Origin: Thalassocella blandensis
GTDB taxonomy: Bacteria > Pseudomonadota > Gammaproteobacteria > Pseudomonadales > Cellvibrionaceae
DNA: 64,000 nt
Reading direction: 5' to 3'
NCBI GenBank assembly: GCA_902141825.1
Contig: CABFPG010000004.1
Location: 372,001 to 436,000, forward strand
A program made the translations under genes and the position numbers. Positions 37,247-47,807 of this stretch are shown piece after piece. The stretch's first letter is position 1. Each line of letters opens with the position of its first letter. The notes under the pieces are model-generated. The model did no database searches. It saw only the letters and a list, made by a program, of their open reading frames with translations, and was not told the DNA's origin.

Positions 37247-38086
37247 TCACCCCAGAAAGACAGGGCCTGCCGGGGCGTGAGGTAAGTCAAATTCAACGGG
37301 ATAATGCGCGCGAACAAAATACAGTCCCCAGGGGTACGCTGTTGCAGCAGCTTTGGTGCGATCTTTTCCCTCCAGGATTTCCAACAACCACTCCCGCGGC
37401 TTAGCGCCCCTGCCAACCTCAATCAGACTACCTGCGATATTTCGCACCATGTGATGGAGAAAAGCATTGGCTTTGATTTCCATCACAATAAATCGCCCCT
37501 GCTGACTAAATTGCAGTTTTTCAATCGTACGTACAGGAGAATGCGCCTGACATTGTGAGGAACGAAAGCTGCTAAAGTCGTGCTCTCCCAGCAAATAGTT
37601 ACCCGCCTGCTGCATCGCGCTGATATCCAGCGTATACGTTGTCCAGGTTACAAACTGCGACATGCAGGCAGGCTTGATGTCTGCACTGTAAATGACATAC
37701 CGATATGTCCTTGCCTCTGCACTGAAACGGGCATGAAAACGGTCAGTGACCCTTGTGGCCCACAGTACCCGAATATCGTCTGGCAACTGCGTATTTGCAC
37801 CAAACACCCAGGCTTTATCGGGACGCTGTGCCAGGGTATCAAAATGAATAATCTGCTCACCGGCATGAACGCCGGCATCAGTTCTGCCTGCACAGACACA
37901 ACTTACTGTTTCATTTGCCACCTTAGACAAAGCTTTTTCAAGTTTTGCCTGCACCGTATTGGCCGTGGAGGCCTGTTTTTGAAATCCATTAAATGCAGCG
38001 CCGTTATATTCGACGCCCGCCATAATTCGCTGCATCCCTTCAGGGAACTCAATGCCGGGCTTTATTTCACAATTTCTTTTATACAT
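37247..38086 (-). CDS. truA: tRNA pseudouridine(38-40) synthase TruA
   Basis: Makes pseudouridine at positions 38-40 of tRNA anticodon arms. The catalytic Asp is in CAGRTDAGVHAGEQ near residue 70. RTYRYVIYS, DFSSFRSSQC and ANAFLHHMVRNIAGSLIEVGRG are family blocks. There are 279 residues including an N-terminal extension of about 18; an internal ATG at M18 could be the true start. It lies between fimV and trpF, the order found in Pseudomonas. Confidence 0.96.
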   Translation of the reverse strand: MYKRNCEIKPGIEFPEGMQRIMAGVEYNGAAFNGFQKQASTANTVQAKLEKALSKVANETVSCVCAGRTDAGVHAGEQIIHFDTLAQRPDKAWVFGANTQLPDDIRVLWATRVTDRFHARFSAEARTYRYVIYSADIKPACMSQFVTWTTYTLDISAMQQAGNYLLGEHDFSSFRSSQCQAHSPVRTIEKLQFSQQGRFIVMEIKANAFLHHMVRNIAGSLIEVGRGAKPREWLLEILEGKDRTKAAATAYPWGLYFVRAHYPVEFDLPHAPAGPVFLG

Positions 38087-38136
38087 GGGTGGTGACAGGT
38101 CTTAACGCAGATTTAAAAACACGACCATCATAAAGC

Positions 38137-38172
38137 AAAAAACCTTGCTCGCAGAGCGAACAAGGTTTTTTC
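38137..38172 (-). terminator. Rho-independent terminator of fimV
   Basis: On the minus strand, a 10-bp stem (38165-38156 with 38152-38143, one G-T pair) with a 3-base loop is followed by a run of six T. It lies just after the fimV stop, so truA-trpFBA probably has its own promoter. The A-run on the other side means it could also act on plus-strand transcripts. Confidence 0.88.
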
Positions 38173-38190
38173 TCGATTATGGTGTTGAGA

Positions 38191-41100
38191 TTAGCCGTCG
38201 ATACGGGCTAACAGGTTCTGAGCTTCTGTTTTCTGCTCGTCATTCCCTTCTGCCATGATCTCTTTGATAATGTCACGTGCACCTTCCTGATCACCCATAT
38301 CGATATATGCGCGAGCCAGGTCAAGCTTAGTGCCAGTTTCATCGCTGTCGCTCAAGAAGTCGAGATCGCCATCGTCACCAGCATCGGGGTCAACATCAGG
38401 CAATTCGAAGTCCAGATCGTTATCGTCACTGACATCCGGCATGGAAAGAGAATCGTCATCCGCATCCAGCTCCAATTCAGCATCAAGATCACCAAAATCG
38501 GTTTCAGGCTCTTCAACAGTCAGGCCAGGTGCTGGCTCTACGGCGATATCATCCAGATCATCAAGATCTTCCATATCAGACGTCAGTGCATCCAGCTCTT
38601 TATCGAGGGAGGATAAATCAAGATCATCATCTTCACCCAGATCAAGAGAATCTGCCTTGTCATCAGCGGCTGGAGCTTCACCACCAATTGAATCCAGGCT
38701 CAGATCATCCAACTCATCAAGAGAAACATCATCTAATGCTTCATCTTTAGTATCCAGATCAAGTGAAATCTCGTCATCCATAGAGGCAAGATCATCAGAC
38801 AGGCTCAAACTGGAATCGTCGTCTGCACTCTCGTCAGCGCCATCATCTTCTAAATCCAGGCTGAATTCACCCAAATCCAGATCTTCATCTAAAGGAGACT
38901 CTTCATTTGTATCCAGGTCTGCCGCGAAATCGTCATCCCCCAGATCCAGGTCGAGCCCAAGATCATCATCACTGCTGTCTTCTTCAGCATCAGAATCAGT
39001 ATCGAAATCCAGATCCAAGTCCAAGCCGCCAGATGACGTACCTGCCAGATCATCGTCATCACCAATATCGAGATCCAAGGCCAGGTCATCTTCATCGATG
39101 TCCGCTGCGTTGTCGGTCTCGTCTTCACCCAGATCCAGATCAAGATCCAGCCCGTCGGTATCCGAATCAGCAAGGTCCATTTCCAGCCCTGCGTCAGGAT
39201 CACCATCAGAATCCAAATCACCTAAATCCAGATCCAGAGACATATCAGATGAAATATCATCATCGCCAGAACTCATAATGGCGTCGCTGTAGTCACCACT
39301 GTATTCACTGGAAGCCGGGCCATCTGCGACCGAACCGCCATCAAACTCGGGCGCATTCGGGATGTTTTCACGGAATTTCTCTGCCCGGTTGATAACGCTG
39401 CTGGAACCGCTGGCAGAAAGAATTGCATAGTGCTTATCGAACTTCTCGATGTCGTGCTGCAGTGAATACACTTCCAGCAGTTTTAATCGGACATTCTCAT
39501 CGTTAGCATCGCGATCCAAGGCCTTGAGGAGCATATCCTCAACCTGGTCGTATTTACCGTACGCAATATAAATATCAGCTTCAGCAACAACATCTTCAGT
39601 CTCCGCTTCAGCTTCTACTTCTTCTTCAACCGCTTCTTCTTCAAATGTTTCTTCAAAGCTGTCCTCTTCCATTTGCTCATCAAATGAACCGAGGTCAATA
39701 TCATCACCAGCATCATTGTCTTCTATTAAAGGATCTTCCGCGGCAGCAGGACTAGCTGTATCAGCGCCCTCTTGACGTAAAAACTCATCAAACTCTTCAT
39801 CATCCGAAGAACCTCTACGCAGGAATACGAAAGCAATCAGGCCCAGAACCACAACACCAAGACCGATGTAGATAATATTTTCCATCACCAGATCCATAAT
39901 GGATTTTTCTGGTGCAGGTGGCGCAACAGGCGTTGCCACAGGAGTCGGAACCGGCGTTGCTACGGGTGTTGCCACAGGCGTAGCAGTAGGCGTAGCAGTA
40001 GGCGTTGCCTCGGCGATCAGATCTTCCTGAGACTCTTCCGCTTCCTGTTCAGCCTGGCCACGGTACAAATCTTCAATTTGAGAAGCTGGCGTCGCTTCGA
40101 TCATTTCTCCGCTGGTATCTTCCAGCGCTTCCTGCTCAGCCAAATCCTGGCGTGCAGCTTCTTCTTCCGCAGTTTTCGCGGCCGCCAATTCCAGTGAGCG
40201 CATATTCTCATTGCTCACTTCAATCATTTTTTCCATGGTGGAAATTTGCTCTTCCAGAGCCTGCACTTTGCTGCGCAACTCCTCATTATCACGTGAGGAC
40301 TTGTCCAATTGCTCCATGGTAATGGCCAGCTCATTTTCCAGAGCCTCGGTACTGGCATCGGCAGAACCGCCGGCGCCTCGCCCTTCCTGGCTGGAATACA
40401 TGTCATCTGGCGAAGAAAGTTTTACGCGACCTTCACGAGAGTCTGATGATGTGTCTTCATCATCGTAACTGGTAGCACCAGACAATTGCGCACCCGACAC
40501 TTCGCGGCCGCCATAATTACTCGCCCACTGCTCGTTTTGCGATGCCACTTCAGCTACCGCATTACGCGCAGAATAGGCATTCGCCATTTCCGTACTGTCT
40601 GGAATTCGTAAGATCTGCCCTTTCTTCAGCAGATTAATGTTGTTATTAATAAAAGCTTGCGGGTTCGCACTCTGAATAGCCAGCATGGTTTGCTGAATAC
40701 TGACGGAGCGACTTGGTCTGACACGAGCAGCAATTTCCCACAAGGTATCGTTGGCAACCACTGAATAGCTGTCGCCGGTATAGCTCGGAGCCACGGGCTC
40801 TTCGGAAACACTTGACCGAGAGGAACCACTGCCAGACTGACCATAAGAAGAGCGCGGATTATATTGCGTATCAACGGTTTGAGTTTGACGGGTTGTGCTA
40901 GTAGTCGGCGCCGTAGTGGACGGTTGTACGGGCGCTGGAGGCGTATCACCGTATAAAGGTAAGTCCATTAATAAGGTGTATTCACGCAGCAATTTACCGC
41001 TTGGCCATTGCGCTTCAATCACAAAATTAAGGTAAGGCTCTCTAACAGGCTTCGCGGAGGTGATGATAATTTTGGATTCACTGCCACGTGCACCCAACAA

Positions 41101-41352
41101 CACCTGAAACTTCATGTCGGAAAGGAAGTACACCTTATCCACACCAACACGCTCAAAGTCTTCTCTAGAGGCAAGGCCAACGAGAATCTCTGCCTCGCTG
41201 AGATCGCGTACTTCTAATAACTCTATTTCAGCATTCAATGGTTGGTTGAGTGCGGAATTCAGCTTTATTTTGCCCAAGCCGAGTGCCATCGCTCCGGAAG
41301 AAGCAAACGCCAACAACGCGCTGAAGAACAATACAATTAAACGGTGACCCAT
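38191..41352 (-). CDS. fimV: FimV/HubP-family polar hub protein
   Basis: Large envelope protein that organises the cell pole, type IV pili and twitching. The 1053 residues comprise: a signal peptide (1-22), the FimV N-terminal domain (about 23-135), a Ser/Thr linker, a peptidoglycan-binding LysM domain (about 196-250), a coiled coil (about 335-400), a Thr-Pro repeat (about 447-475), a membrane helix (about 485-507), then a highly acidic cytoplasmic part with Asp/Leu repeats. It ends in a TPR-like FimV C-terminal motif (TKLDLARAYIDMGDQEGA). It sits between asd and truA, as in Pseudomonas. Confidence 0.96.
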   Translation of the reverse strand: MGHRLIVLFFSALLAFASSGAMALGLGKIKLNSALNQPLNAEIELLEVRDLSEAEILVGLASREDFERVGVDKVYFLSDMKFQVLLGARGSESKIIITSAKPVREPYLNFVIEAQWPSGKLLREYTLLMDLPLYGDTPPAPVQPSTTAPTTSTTRQTQTVDTQYNPRSSYGQSGSGSSRSSVSEEPVAPSYTGDSYSVVANDTLWEIAARVRPSRSVSIQQTMLAIQSANPQAFINNNINLLKKGQILRIPDSTEMANAYSARNAVAEVASQNEQWASNYGGREVSGAQLSGATSYDDEDTSSDSREGRVKLSSPDDMYSSQEGRGAGGSADASTEALENELAITMEQLDKSSRDNEELRSKVQALEEQISTMEKMIEVSNENMRSLELAAAKTAEEEAARQDLAEQEALEDTSGEMIEATPASQIEDLYRGQAEQEAEESQEDLIAEATPTATPTATPVATPVATPVPTPVATPVAPPAPEKSIMDLVMENIIYIGLGVVVLGLIAFVFLRRGSSDDEEFDEFLRQEGADTASPAAAEDPLIEDNDAGDDIDLGSFDEQMEEDSFEETFEEEAVEEEVEAEAETEDVVAEADIYIAYGKYDQVEDMLLKALDRDANDENVRLKLLEVYSLQHDIEKFDKHYAILSASGSSSVINRAEKFRENIPNAPEFDGGSVADGPASSEYSGDYSDAIMSSGDDDISSDMSLDLDLGDLDSDGDPDAGLEMDLADSDTDGLDLDLDLGEDETDNAADIDEDDLALDLDIGDDDDLAGTSSGGLDLDLDFDTDSDAEEDSSDDDLGLDLDLGDDDFAADLDTNEESPLDEDLDLGEFSLDLEDDGADESADDDSSLSLSDDLASMDDEISLDLDTKDEALDDVSLDELDDLSLDSIGGEAPAADDKADSLDLGEDDDLDLSSLDKELDALTSDMEDLDDLDDIAVEPAPGLTVEEPETDFGDLDAELELDADDDSLSMPDVSDDNDLDFELPDVDPDAGDDGDLDFLSDSDETGTKLDLARAYIDMGDQEGARDIIKEIMAEGNDEQKTEAQNLLARIDG
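39929..40012. repeat. 12-bp tandem array inside fimV (7 units)
   Basis: Seven 12-bp units such as ggcgtagcagta encode, on the minus strand, the repeat of Ala, Thr, Pro and Val (ATPT, ATPV) just before the FimV membrane helix. Two adjacent units are identical. The sequence is probably a flexible periplasmic or wall-spanning linker. Confidence 0.82.
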
Positions 41353-42075
41353 AGGAAGATCCTTGTATAACGTTATTATCGAGTTGCCACCACAGCATTA
41401 ATCGAGGCGCTTTACTCAACAATTTATCCGACGTTCAAACCTCGAATAATCTTTCAGTATTGGTCGTAAGTATTCATTATAAATAGGTTTTTTTCAACTT
41501 ATTGACCTAATAATTAACTCACTACGAAGGCTTTAAAAATCCTCAAGCCTGCAAATCGACCACTTTTTAACCCGCCCATTCGCAACTACCACTCTCGATT
41601 GAATGGCTTTTGAGTTTGGGGGAGATTGTACTTTGCGTGCCGAATACCAATCGCGGAATGAACAGCGCATGGCAAAATACAGGCAAGACACCCTTTTCAC
41701 GCCGGCATTCATCCATCTGGATTACCGCCAGTAAACAGGGCTAATTTCACTATTTGTGGAATTAAATCAATCAATTAAACAGTGTAGCGCCGAATATAAG
41801 GTGTTGCAGGAAGAACCAGGAAGTTCCCCGGTAAAAGAAAAAAAATTAGGTTTGTTCGGCAAATCGTTCAGATCCAAACGTCGTCGCGAGTGCTTACCCT
41901 GGGGGTTTTCAGGTGTCGGTTTATGACAGAGAAATGAATGTGAAAAAAATTAGGAATAGAACAATCACGGAGTAACAAAGCTCCCCGGGACACCTTCACA
42001 GAGGTCAAACAGTGCAGACCTCTGCAAAGAGCCGGTAGTTTATTGGGGAAACATCTACCGGCAGTCAGGCTAAAT
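41353..42075. other. Gene-free gap between asd and fimV
   Basis: About 720 bp. The part next to fimV must contain its promoter; no strong -35/-10 pair stands out. The part next to asd holds two perfect hairpins (listed separately). I checked for a tRNA or riboswitch and saw neither. Confidence 0.5.
41999..42062 (-). terminator. Two hairpins after asd
   Basis: Two perfect 8-bp stems in a row: 42031-42038 with 42055-42062 (gccggtag/ctaccggc, 16-base loop) and 41999-42006 with 42017-42024 (cagaggtc/gacctctg, 10-base loop). They lie 14-77 bases past the asd stop. There is no T-run, so they may be a factor-dependent end or an RNA stability element. Confidence 0.45.
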
Positions 42076-43182
42076 TTATTGCTCCTGCAGGATTCGCAGC
42101 ATACGTCTAAGCGGTTCTGCGGCCCCCCATAGCAACTGGTCTCCAACAGTGAAAGCCGTTAAATACTCCGGCCCCATCGACATTTTACGTAAACGGCCAA
42201 CTGGAATAGACAAGGTGCCTGTCACCTTTGTTGGTGTTAACTCCTGCAACGTCGGTTCGCGGTCATTTGGTATGACTTTCACCCAATCATTCGCATTGGC
42301 AATTAATTCGTGGATTTCATCCATCGGAACGTCTTTCTTCAATTTAAGCGTCAACGCTTGACTATGACAACGCATTGCGCCAATTCGCACACAAATCCCA
42401 TCAATAGGAACCGGTGAACTAGTAGAGCCCAAGATCTTGTTGGTTTCAGCCTGCGCCTTCCACTCTTCACGACTTTGACCGCTGTCCAACTGTCGATCAA
42501 TATAAGGGAGCAAACTGCCCGCCAGAGGCGCGCCGAATTTGTCGATATCCAAACCGCCACGCATGGCATCCGTCACTTTGCGATCAATATCTAAAATGGC
42601 AGATGCAGGATCATCCAACTCAGGCTTAACTGAAGCATGAATCTGGCCCATTTGCGTGATGAGCTCACGCATATTTTGCGCACCAGCGCCACTCGCGGCC
42701 TGATAAGTCATGGCCGTGGTCCACTCCACCAGCCCCGCATTAAATAGCCCGCCCAAGCCCATCAACATCAGGCTCACGGTACAGTTTCCACCAATGAAAT
42801 TTTTCACTCCATTGGCCAGACCATCTTTAATTACATTGCTGTTAACGGGATCTAAAATGATGAGCGCATCTTTATCCATACGCAATGAAGACGCTGCATC
42901 AATCCAGTACCCATTCCATCCGGCAGCGCGCAGCTTCCCAAACACCTCACCAGTATAATCACCACCCTGGCAGGTAATAATAGCGTCCAGACTTTTTAAC
43001 GCGTCGATATCAAACGCGTCCTTTAATGGTGGAATCTCAACACCAACGTCAGGGCCCTGCCCTCCTACGTTAGACGTTGTAAAAAATACCGGTTCGATGT
43101 TTGCAAAATCATTTTCTTCCAACATGCGGCCCATTAACACAGAACCAACCATGCCTCGCCAACCTACAAAACCTACTTTCAT
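42076..43182 (-). CDS. asd: aspartate-semialdehyde dehydrogenase
   Basis: Reduces aspartyl phosphate to the semialdehyde, the branch point for lysine, methionine, threonine and diaminopimelate. The NADP site is [14 protein letters not shown] at residues 3-16, and the nucleophile is Cys134 in [12 protein letters not shown]. Further landmarks are [18 protein letters not shown] and a C-terminal region typical of the Gram-negative Asd type. There are 368 residues. It lies between leuB and fimV, as in Pseudomonas. Confidence 0.97.
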   Translation of the reverse strand: MKVGFVGWRGMVGSVLMGRMLEENDFANIEPVFFTTSNVGGQGPDVGVEIPPLKDAFDIDALKSLDAIITCQGGDYTGEVFGKLRAAGWNGYWIDAASSLRMDKDALIILDPVNSNVIKDGLANGVKNFIGGNCTVSLMLMGLGGLFNAGLVEWTTAMTYQAASGAGAQNMRELITQMGQIHASVKPELDDPASAILDIDRKVTDAMRGGLDIDKFGAPLAGSLLPYIDRQLDSGQSREEWKAQAETNKILGSTSSPVPIDGICVRIGAMRCHSQALTLKLKKDVPMDEIHELIANANDWVKVIPNDREPTLQELTPTKVTGTLSIPVGRLRKMSMGPEYLTAFTVGDQLLWGAAEPLRRMLRILQEQ

Positions 43183-43242
43183 TTTTAATTCTCTTCTTAT
43201 CGTTTGGTGAATAAGCCAGCTAAACTTTCAGAAATGAGCAAT

Positions 43243-43272
43243 TAGCTACACTGCTTCTAGCTACGCCGCTTC
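43243..43272. repeat. 15-bp direct duplication upstream of asd
   Basis: Two adjacent units, tagctacactgcttc and tagctacgccgcttc, lie about 60 bp upstream of the asd start, in the 195-bp gap to leuB. Confidence 0.72.
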
Positions 43273-43377
43273 ACCGGATGAATGACTAGCGCTTTTGCGT
43301 TTCTTCCGAGTCAAGAATTTGTTCGCACAACACTCTTACTCTCTACGCAGGAAACTCAGCGAATCCTCAAGAGGTCT

Positions 43378-44460
43378 TTATAACGCCTCAAGCGCCTCGA
43401 CTACCGCAGCACCCATTTCAGCGGTTGACACTTTGGTCGAACCATCTGAATAAATATCGGCAGAGCGCAGGCCTTTATCCAGCACTTTGCCGACGGCAAC
43501 TTCAATCGCGTGCGCCGCTTCCGTTTCATTTAATGAATAACGCAACATCATGGATGCAGATAAAATAGTTGCCAACGGATTAGCAATCCCCTGCCCGGCA
43601 ATATCCGGCGCAGAGCCATGCACGGGCTCATATAAACCACATCCGTCTTTACTTAAGCTGGCGGAAGGCAACATGCCGATCGAACCTGTCAACATAGCCG
43701 CAGTATCGGAGAGAATATCGCCAAACATATTCCCCGTCACAATGACGTCAAACTGCTTGGGCGCGCGCACTAATTGCATCGCAGCGTTATCCACATACAT
43801 ATGAGACAATTCAACATCGGGATAATCTTTTGCCAAAGACTGCATAATTTCCCGCCACAACACTGTGACTTCCAATACATTCGATTTATCAACAGAGCAG
43901 ACTTTTTTTCCTCGCTTACGTGCCATTTCGAACGCAATTCTGCCAATTCGTTCAATTTCATGCTCAGCATACACGTAAGTGTTGTAACCCTGGCGCTCTC
44001 CATTTTCCAGCAATCGGATTCCGCGAGGCTCACCAAAATAAATACCGCCAGTCAGTTCACGAACAATTAAAATGTCCAGACCCGCGACAATTTCCGGTTT
44101 CAAAGAAGAAGCATCGGCCAACTGCGGATACAAAATGGCTGGTCGCAAATTGGCAAACAAGCCCATCTCATAGCGTATTTTTAACAAGCCTTTTTCAGGG
44201 CGAATGCCAGCGTCCAGTTTATCCCACTTGGGTCCACCGACAGATCCCATTAACACAGCATCTGCAGCTTTACACTTTTCCAAGGTTGAATTCGCTAACG
44301 GCACACCGTGTTGATCAATCGCCGCGCCGCCAATTAAATCTTCTTCAAACTTTAAACCCAGCTTAAATTTATTATCCGCAGCTTCCAGCACCTTTACGGC
44401 TTCAGCAACAATTTCAGGGCCAATACCGTCTCCCGGTAAAATTACAATTTTTTTGGTCAC
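43378..44460 (-). CDS. leuB: 3-isopropylmalate dehydrogenase
   Basis: NAD-dependent oxidative decarboxylation, the third step of leucine synthesis. Signature blocks are [18 protein letters not shown] at the N-terminus, [14 protein letters not shown], the metal-binding [26 protein letters not shown], and [18 protein letters not shown]. There are 360 residues, the usual length. It follows leuD after 21 bp in a leuC-leuD-leuB operon. Confidence 0.97.
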   Translation of the reverse strand: MTKKIVILPGDGIGPEIVAEAVKVLEAADNKFKLGLKFEEDLIGGAAIDQHGVPLANSTLEKCKAADAVLMGSVGGPKWDKLDAGIRPEKGLLKIRYEMGLFANLRPAILYPQLADASSLKPEIVAGLDILIVRELTGGIYFGEPRGIRLLENGERQGYNTYVYAEHEIERIGRIAFEMARKRGKKVCSVDKSNVLEVTVLWREIMQSLAKDYPDVELSHMYVDNAAMQLVRAPKQFDVIVTGNMFGDILSDTAAMLTGSIGMLPSASLSKDGCGLYEPVHGSAPDIAGQGIANPLATILSASMMLRYSLNETEAAHAIEVAVGKVLDKGLRSADIYSDGSTKVSTAEMGAAVVEALEAL

Positions 44461-44481
44461 TGTGTTTCCTCTAGTCCAAAA

Positions 44482-45129
44482 TTAACTGATTGCGTTAAAC
44501 AACCATGGGGAAGTCTGTTTACGTTTTTCTTCGTACGCTTTAATTTTATCTTCGTCTTGCAAGGTTAAACTAATATCATCAAAACCGTTTAGCAAACAGT
44601 GTTTTCGAAATGCATCCACCTCAAATTCAAAGGTGTCACCATAAGGTGTTTTCACTTGTTGCTGTTGCAAGTCAATCGTTAGCTGATAACCTTCCTCAGA
44701 ATACATCTCATCAAAAAGACGCGATACCACCTGTTCACTAAGCACGATAGGCAGAACACCATTTTTAAAACAGTTGTTGAAAAATATATCTGCAAAGCTC
44801 GGCGCAATTATGGAGCGAAACCCATACTCTTCCAACGCCCAGGGCGCATGCTCACGACTCGAACCACAGCCAAAATTCTCTCGCGCCAACAGCACGCTGG
44901 CACCCTGATAACGAGGCCGATTTAATGCAAATTCGGGGTTTAATGGACGATTACTGTTGTCCATCCCCGGTTCACCTTTATCCAGGTAGCGCAATTCGTC
45001 AAATAAATTCGCGCCAAACCCCGTGCGTTTAATGGATTTTAAAAACTGTTTGGGAATAATTAAATCTGTATCCACATTGGCGCGGTCCATGGGCGCGACC
45101 AGACCAGTAAGTTGTGTAAACTTTCTCAT
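44482..45129 (-). CDS. leuD: 3-isopropylmalate dehydratase small subunit
   Basis: Small subunit of isopropylmalate isomerase, carrying the swivelling substrate-recognition domain. N-terminal [24 protein letters not shown] and the loop [34 protein letters not shown] are typical. There are 215 residues. It lies 12 bp after leuC and is co-translated with it. Confidence 0.97.
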   Translation of the reverse strand: MRKFTQLTGLVAPMDRANVDTDLIIPKQFLKSIKRTGFGANLFDELRYLDKGEPGMDNSNRPLNPEFALNRPRYQGASVLLARENFGCGSSREHAPWALEEYGFRSIIAPSFADIFFNNCFKNGVLPIVLSEQVVSRLFDEMYSEEGYQLTIDLQQQQVKTPYGDTFEFEVDAFRKHCLLNGFDDISLTLQDEDKIKAYEEKRKQTSPWLFNAIS

Positions 45130-45141
45130 GTCATCACCTCT

Positions 45142-46560
45142 CTAAAACTTGCGCACATCAACGAATTTACCGGCAATAGCTGCGGCTGCGGCCATCGCGG
45201 GACTCACCAAATGTGTTCGACCACCATAACCCTGGCGCCCTTCAAAATTACGGTTTGACGTAGACGCGCAATGTTCGCCTTCGCCCAGCTTATCAGCATT
45301 CATGGCCAGACACATCGAACACCCCGGCTCGCGCCACTCAAAGCCCGCTTCGGTAAACACTTTATCCAGCCCTTCAGATTCCGCCTGCGCCTTCACAGCA
45401 CCCGAACCCGGCACAACAATCGCCTCTTTGACAGACTCAGACTTTTTTCGGCCCTTAATCACGGCGGCTGCCGCGCGAATATCTTCTATCCGGGAATTGG
45501 TGCACGATCCGATAAAAACACGATCCAACGCAATATCCTGGATTGCCTGACCGGCCGACAGGCCCATATAAAATAAGGCGCGCTCAATCCCCTGCTTTTT
45601 CACTGGGTCAGCCTCTCGTGTCGGGTCGGGAACATTTCCTGTAATCGGCAAAACCATCTCAGGTGAAGTTCCCCAGGACACTTGCGGCTCGATATCTGCC
45701 GCATTCAACGTGACAACACGATCAAAATGCGCATCCTCATCCGAGGTGAATTGACGCCAATGATCAACTGCCTGCTGCCACTGTTCGCCTTTTGGTGCGA
45801 AAGGTTTGTCTTTTACATAGTCCAACGTAATTTGATCAACCGCGACCATGCCCGCTCTGGCACCCGCTTCAATAGCCATATTACACACAGTTAACCGGCC
45901 TTCCATCGACATCGCACGAAATACGGAACCACCAAATTCAATGGCGAACCCGGTGCCGCCCGCTGTGCCGATCTCTCCAATAATTGCTAAGACCACATCC
46001 TTAGGCGTCACACCTTCAGCCAACTCACCGTCTACCTGGACCAGCATGTTTTTCATTTTCTTGGCAACAATACATTGCGTCGCCAACACATGCTCCACCT
46101 CACTGGTACCAATACCAAAAGACAAAGCACCTAGCGCCCCATTGGTGGATGTATGGGAATCACCACATACAATCGTCATTCCGGGCAAACAAGCGCCGGT
46201 CTCAGGCCCAACCACATGCACAATACCCTGTCGCTGATCATTGATTTTAAATTCCACGATACCCAGTTCATCACAGTTTTCGTCCAGTGTTTTCACCTGG
46301 ATTTTGGAAATGGGATCTTCAATACCTTCAACACCGGAGCGTCGCTCATTCGATGTTGTGGGAACATTATGGTCTGGCGTCGCCAGCACGCTGTCCACGC
46401 GCCAGGGTTTGCGACCGGCTAAACGCAAGCCCTCGAACGCCTGCGGAGAAGTCACCTCATGTACGATGTGACGATCAATATAGATGAGTGCGGAGCCATC
46501 ATCTCGCTGAGAGACAACGTGCTCATCCCAAAGTTTGTCGTATAGTGTTCTGGCCGACAT
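45142..46560 (-). CDS. leuC: 3-isopropylmalate dehydratase large subunit
   Basis: Iron-sulfur aconitase-family subunit converting 2- to 3-isopropylmalate. Cluster ligands are Cys in [12 protein letters not shown] and the two of [33 protein letters not shown] and [18 protein letters not shown] are further landmarks. There are 472 residues. It is the first gene of leuCDB. An AGAGGT site precedes the ATG. The leader is long (about 220 bases from the predicted transcription start) but I see no leucine-rich leader peptide in it. Confidence 0.97.
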   Translation of the reverse strand: MSARTLYDKLWDEHVVSQRDDGSALIYIDRHIVHEVTSPQAFEGLRLAGRKPWRVDSVLATPDHNVPTTSNERRSGVEGIEDPISKIQVKTLDENCDELGIVEFKINDQRQGIVHVVGPETGACLPGMTIVCGDSHTSTNGALGALSFGIGTSEVEHVLATQCIVAKKMKNMLVQVDGELAEGVTPKDVVLAIIGEIGTAGGTGFAIEFGGSVFRAMSMEGRLTVCNMAIEAGARAGMVAVDQITLDYVKDKPFAPKGEQWQQAVDHWRQFTSDEDAHFDRVVTLNAADIEPQVSWGTSPEMVLPITGNVPDPTREADPVKKQGIERALFYMGLSAGQAIQDIALDRVFIGSCTNSRIEDIRAAAAVIKGRKKSESVKEAIVVPGSGAVKAQAESEGLDKVFTEAGFEWREPGCSMCLAMNADKLGEGEHCASTSNRNFEGRQGYGGRTHLVSPAMAAAAAIAGKFVDVRKF

Positions 46561-46786
46561 TGCCGACTTACCTCTTATTTTTAAAGTCAGGCCCTCGCGT
46601 GAGCGTGAGCTGGCTTTTTGGTTTTTGTCATTTCACCGCTGCATGGCAAAACCACACTCAGTAACGTCCGTATTGTATTTCCCAGGTAGCATTTAGCAGA
46701 ACTAAAAGTGAGTACGATATACCCGGTGAAATACCTGAATGCGATTGCGTCTGCGGTGACGGCTGCTTTCAAGCGTCTAAGCGGAA

Positions 46787-46815
46787 ATTTTAAACAAGAC
46801 AGAACAATAACTCAA
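46787..46815 (-). promoter_or_regulatory. sigma70-like promoter of leuCDB
   Basis: On the minus strand, TTGAGT (46815-46810), a 17-bp spacer, and TAAAAT (46792-46787). The LysR-type dyad lies about 23 bp upstream, the normal place for an activator. Confidence 0.62.
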
Positions 46816-46837
46816 ATTCATTATTTTCATGATTTGC

Positions 46838-46852
46838 ATTCCCGACAGGAAT
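46838..46852. promoter_or_regulatory. LysR-type operator between leuC and the LysR gene
   Basis: attcccgacaggaat is a perfect 5-bp dyad with a 5-base centre and contains the T-N11-A core of LysR sites. It lies 16 bp from the LysR start and just upstream of the leuC -35 box, so it could serve both autorepression and leuC activation. Confidence 0.6.
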
Positions 46853-46868
46853 AACCTATAAAGACTGC

Positions 46869-47756
46869 ATGGATATAGACGCATTGGCGGCTTTTGTTGA
46901 AGTCGCAAAAACTCATTCGTTTTCTGCCGCTGCGAACTCGCTGCGCCTCACTCAGCCAGCGGTAAGCAAACGTATTGCCGCACTGGAAGCCCATTTAAAC
47001 CACACATTGTTCGATAGGCTGGGCAAACAAGTTAAGCTCACCGAAGCCGGCGAGTCACTGTTACCCAATGCCCTGCGCATATTGCAGAGCATACAAGATA
47101 CAGAACGCTCCATTCGAGAACTGTCTGGAGAAATCGTTGGCTCCCTGCGCGTTGCCACCAGCCATCACATTGGCTTACATCATCTGCCACCAGTGTTACG
47201 AAATTTCGCGGCCCAACATAAAAATGTAAATCTCCAGTTCGAGTTTCTGGATTCCGAACAGGCTCACTATAAAATCATCAAAGGCGAATGTGAGCTTGCT
47301 ATCATCACCCTCGCGCCAAAACTCGAACCGCCACTGACAGGTAAAATACTTTGGCGCGACCCGCTCTATTTTGTCTGCGGTATTGACCACCCACTTGCAC
47401 AGCGACAAAAGAAAAACGTTCACACAACCCTGGCTCAACTCAGTGATACGCCAGCAATTCTGCCTGATTTAAACACCTTTACCGGACGCCTGGTAAAAGA
47501 GTGCTTTGATACGGCGGGCTTAAGCCTGCGTTTAAACATGGCCACCAACTACCTGGAGACCATTAAAATGATGGTGTCAGTCGGGCTTGGCTGGAGCGTA
47601 TTGCCTGACACGCTAATTGATGAACACATGGTAAAACTGAACCTCATTGACGTAAAACTTGAGCGCCAACTAGGCGTGGTCCAACATCAAAAGCGCTCAC
47701 TGGGAAATGCGGCCAGAGCATTTTATGCCGTACTTGAGCAATACGCGACGCAATAA
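46869..47756 (+). CDS. LysR-family transcriptional regulator
   Basis: A 295-residue activator-type regulator. The N-terminal winged helix-turn-helix covers about residues 1-60 (FVEVAKTHSFSAAANSLRLTQPAVSKRIAALE). The C-terminal ligand-binding domain runs from about 90 to 290 with a weakly conserved SBP_like pocket. Divergent orientation to leuC, with a T-N11-A dyad between them, suggests it controls leuCDB, sensing a leucine-pathway intermediate; this is inference. The same placement is common near leuC in Pseudomonas. Confidence 0.93.
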   Translation: MDIDALAAFVEVAKTHSFSAAANSLRLTQPAVSKRIAALEAHLNHTLFDRLGKQVKLTEAGESLLPNALRILQSIQDTERSIRELSGEIVGSLRVATSHHIGLHHLPPVLRNFAAQHKNVNLQFEFLDSEQAHYKIIKGECELAIITLAPKLEPPLTGKILWRDPLYFVCGIDHPLAQRQKKNVHTTLAQLSDTPAILPDLNTFTGRLVKECFDTAGLSLRLNMATNYLETIKMMVSVGLGWSVLPDTLIDEHMVKLNLIDVKLERQLGVVQHQKRSLGNAARAFYAVLEQYATQ

Positions 47757-47807
47757 AAACTCCACTATACTGTTTAACATTCCCAACGTTTAACATGAAT
47801 TGGAGCC

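Noticed and set aside
38330-39292. Long Ser/Arg-rich open frame on the plus strand
   Set aside because: It is the mirror of the acidic FimV repeats (Asp/Leu codons read backwards give Ser/Arg); it has no ribosome site and FimV is certain.
43183-43377. Lysine riboswitch before asd
   Set aside because: The gap is about 195 bases and shows only a 15-bp duplication, not the conserved lysine-aptamer helices.
46561-46786. Leucine attenuator leader peptide before leuC
   Set aside because: No short frame with a run of leucine codons occurs in the leader, and no terminator-antiterminator pair with a T-run is seen.
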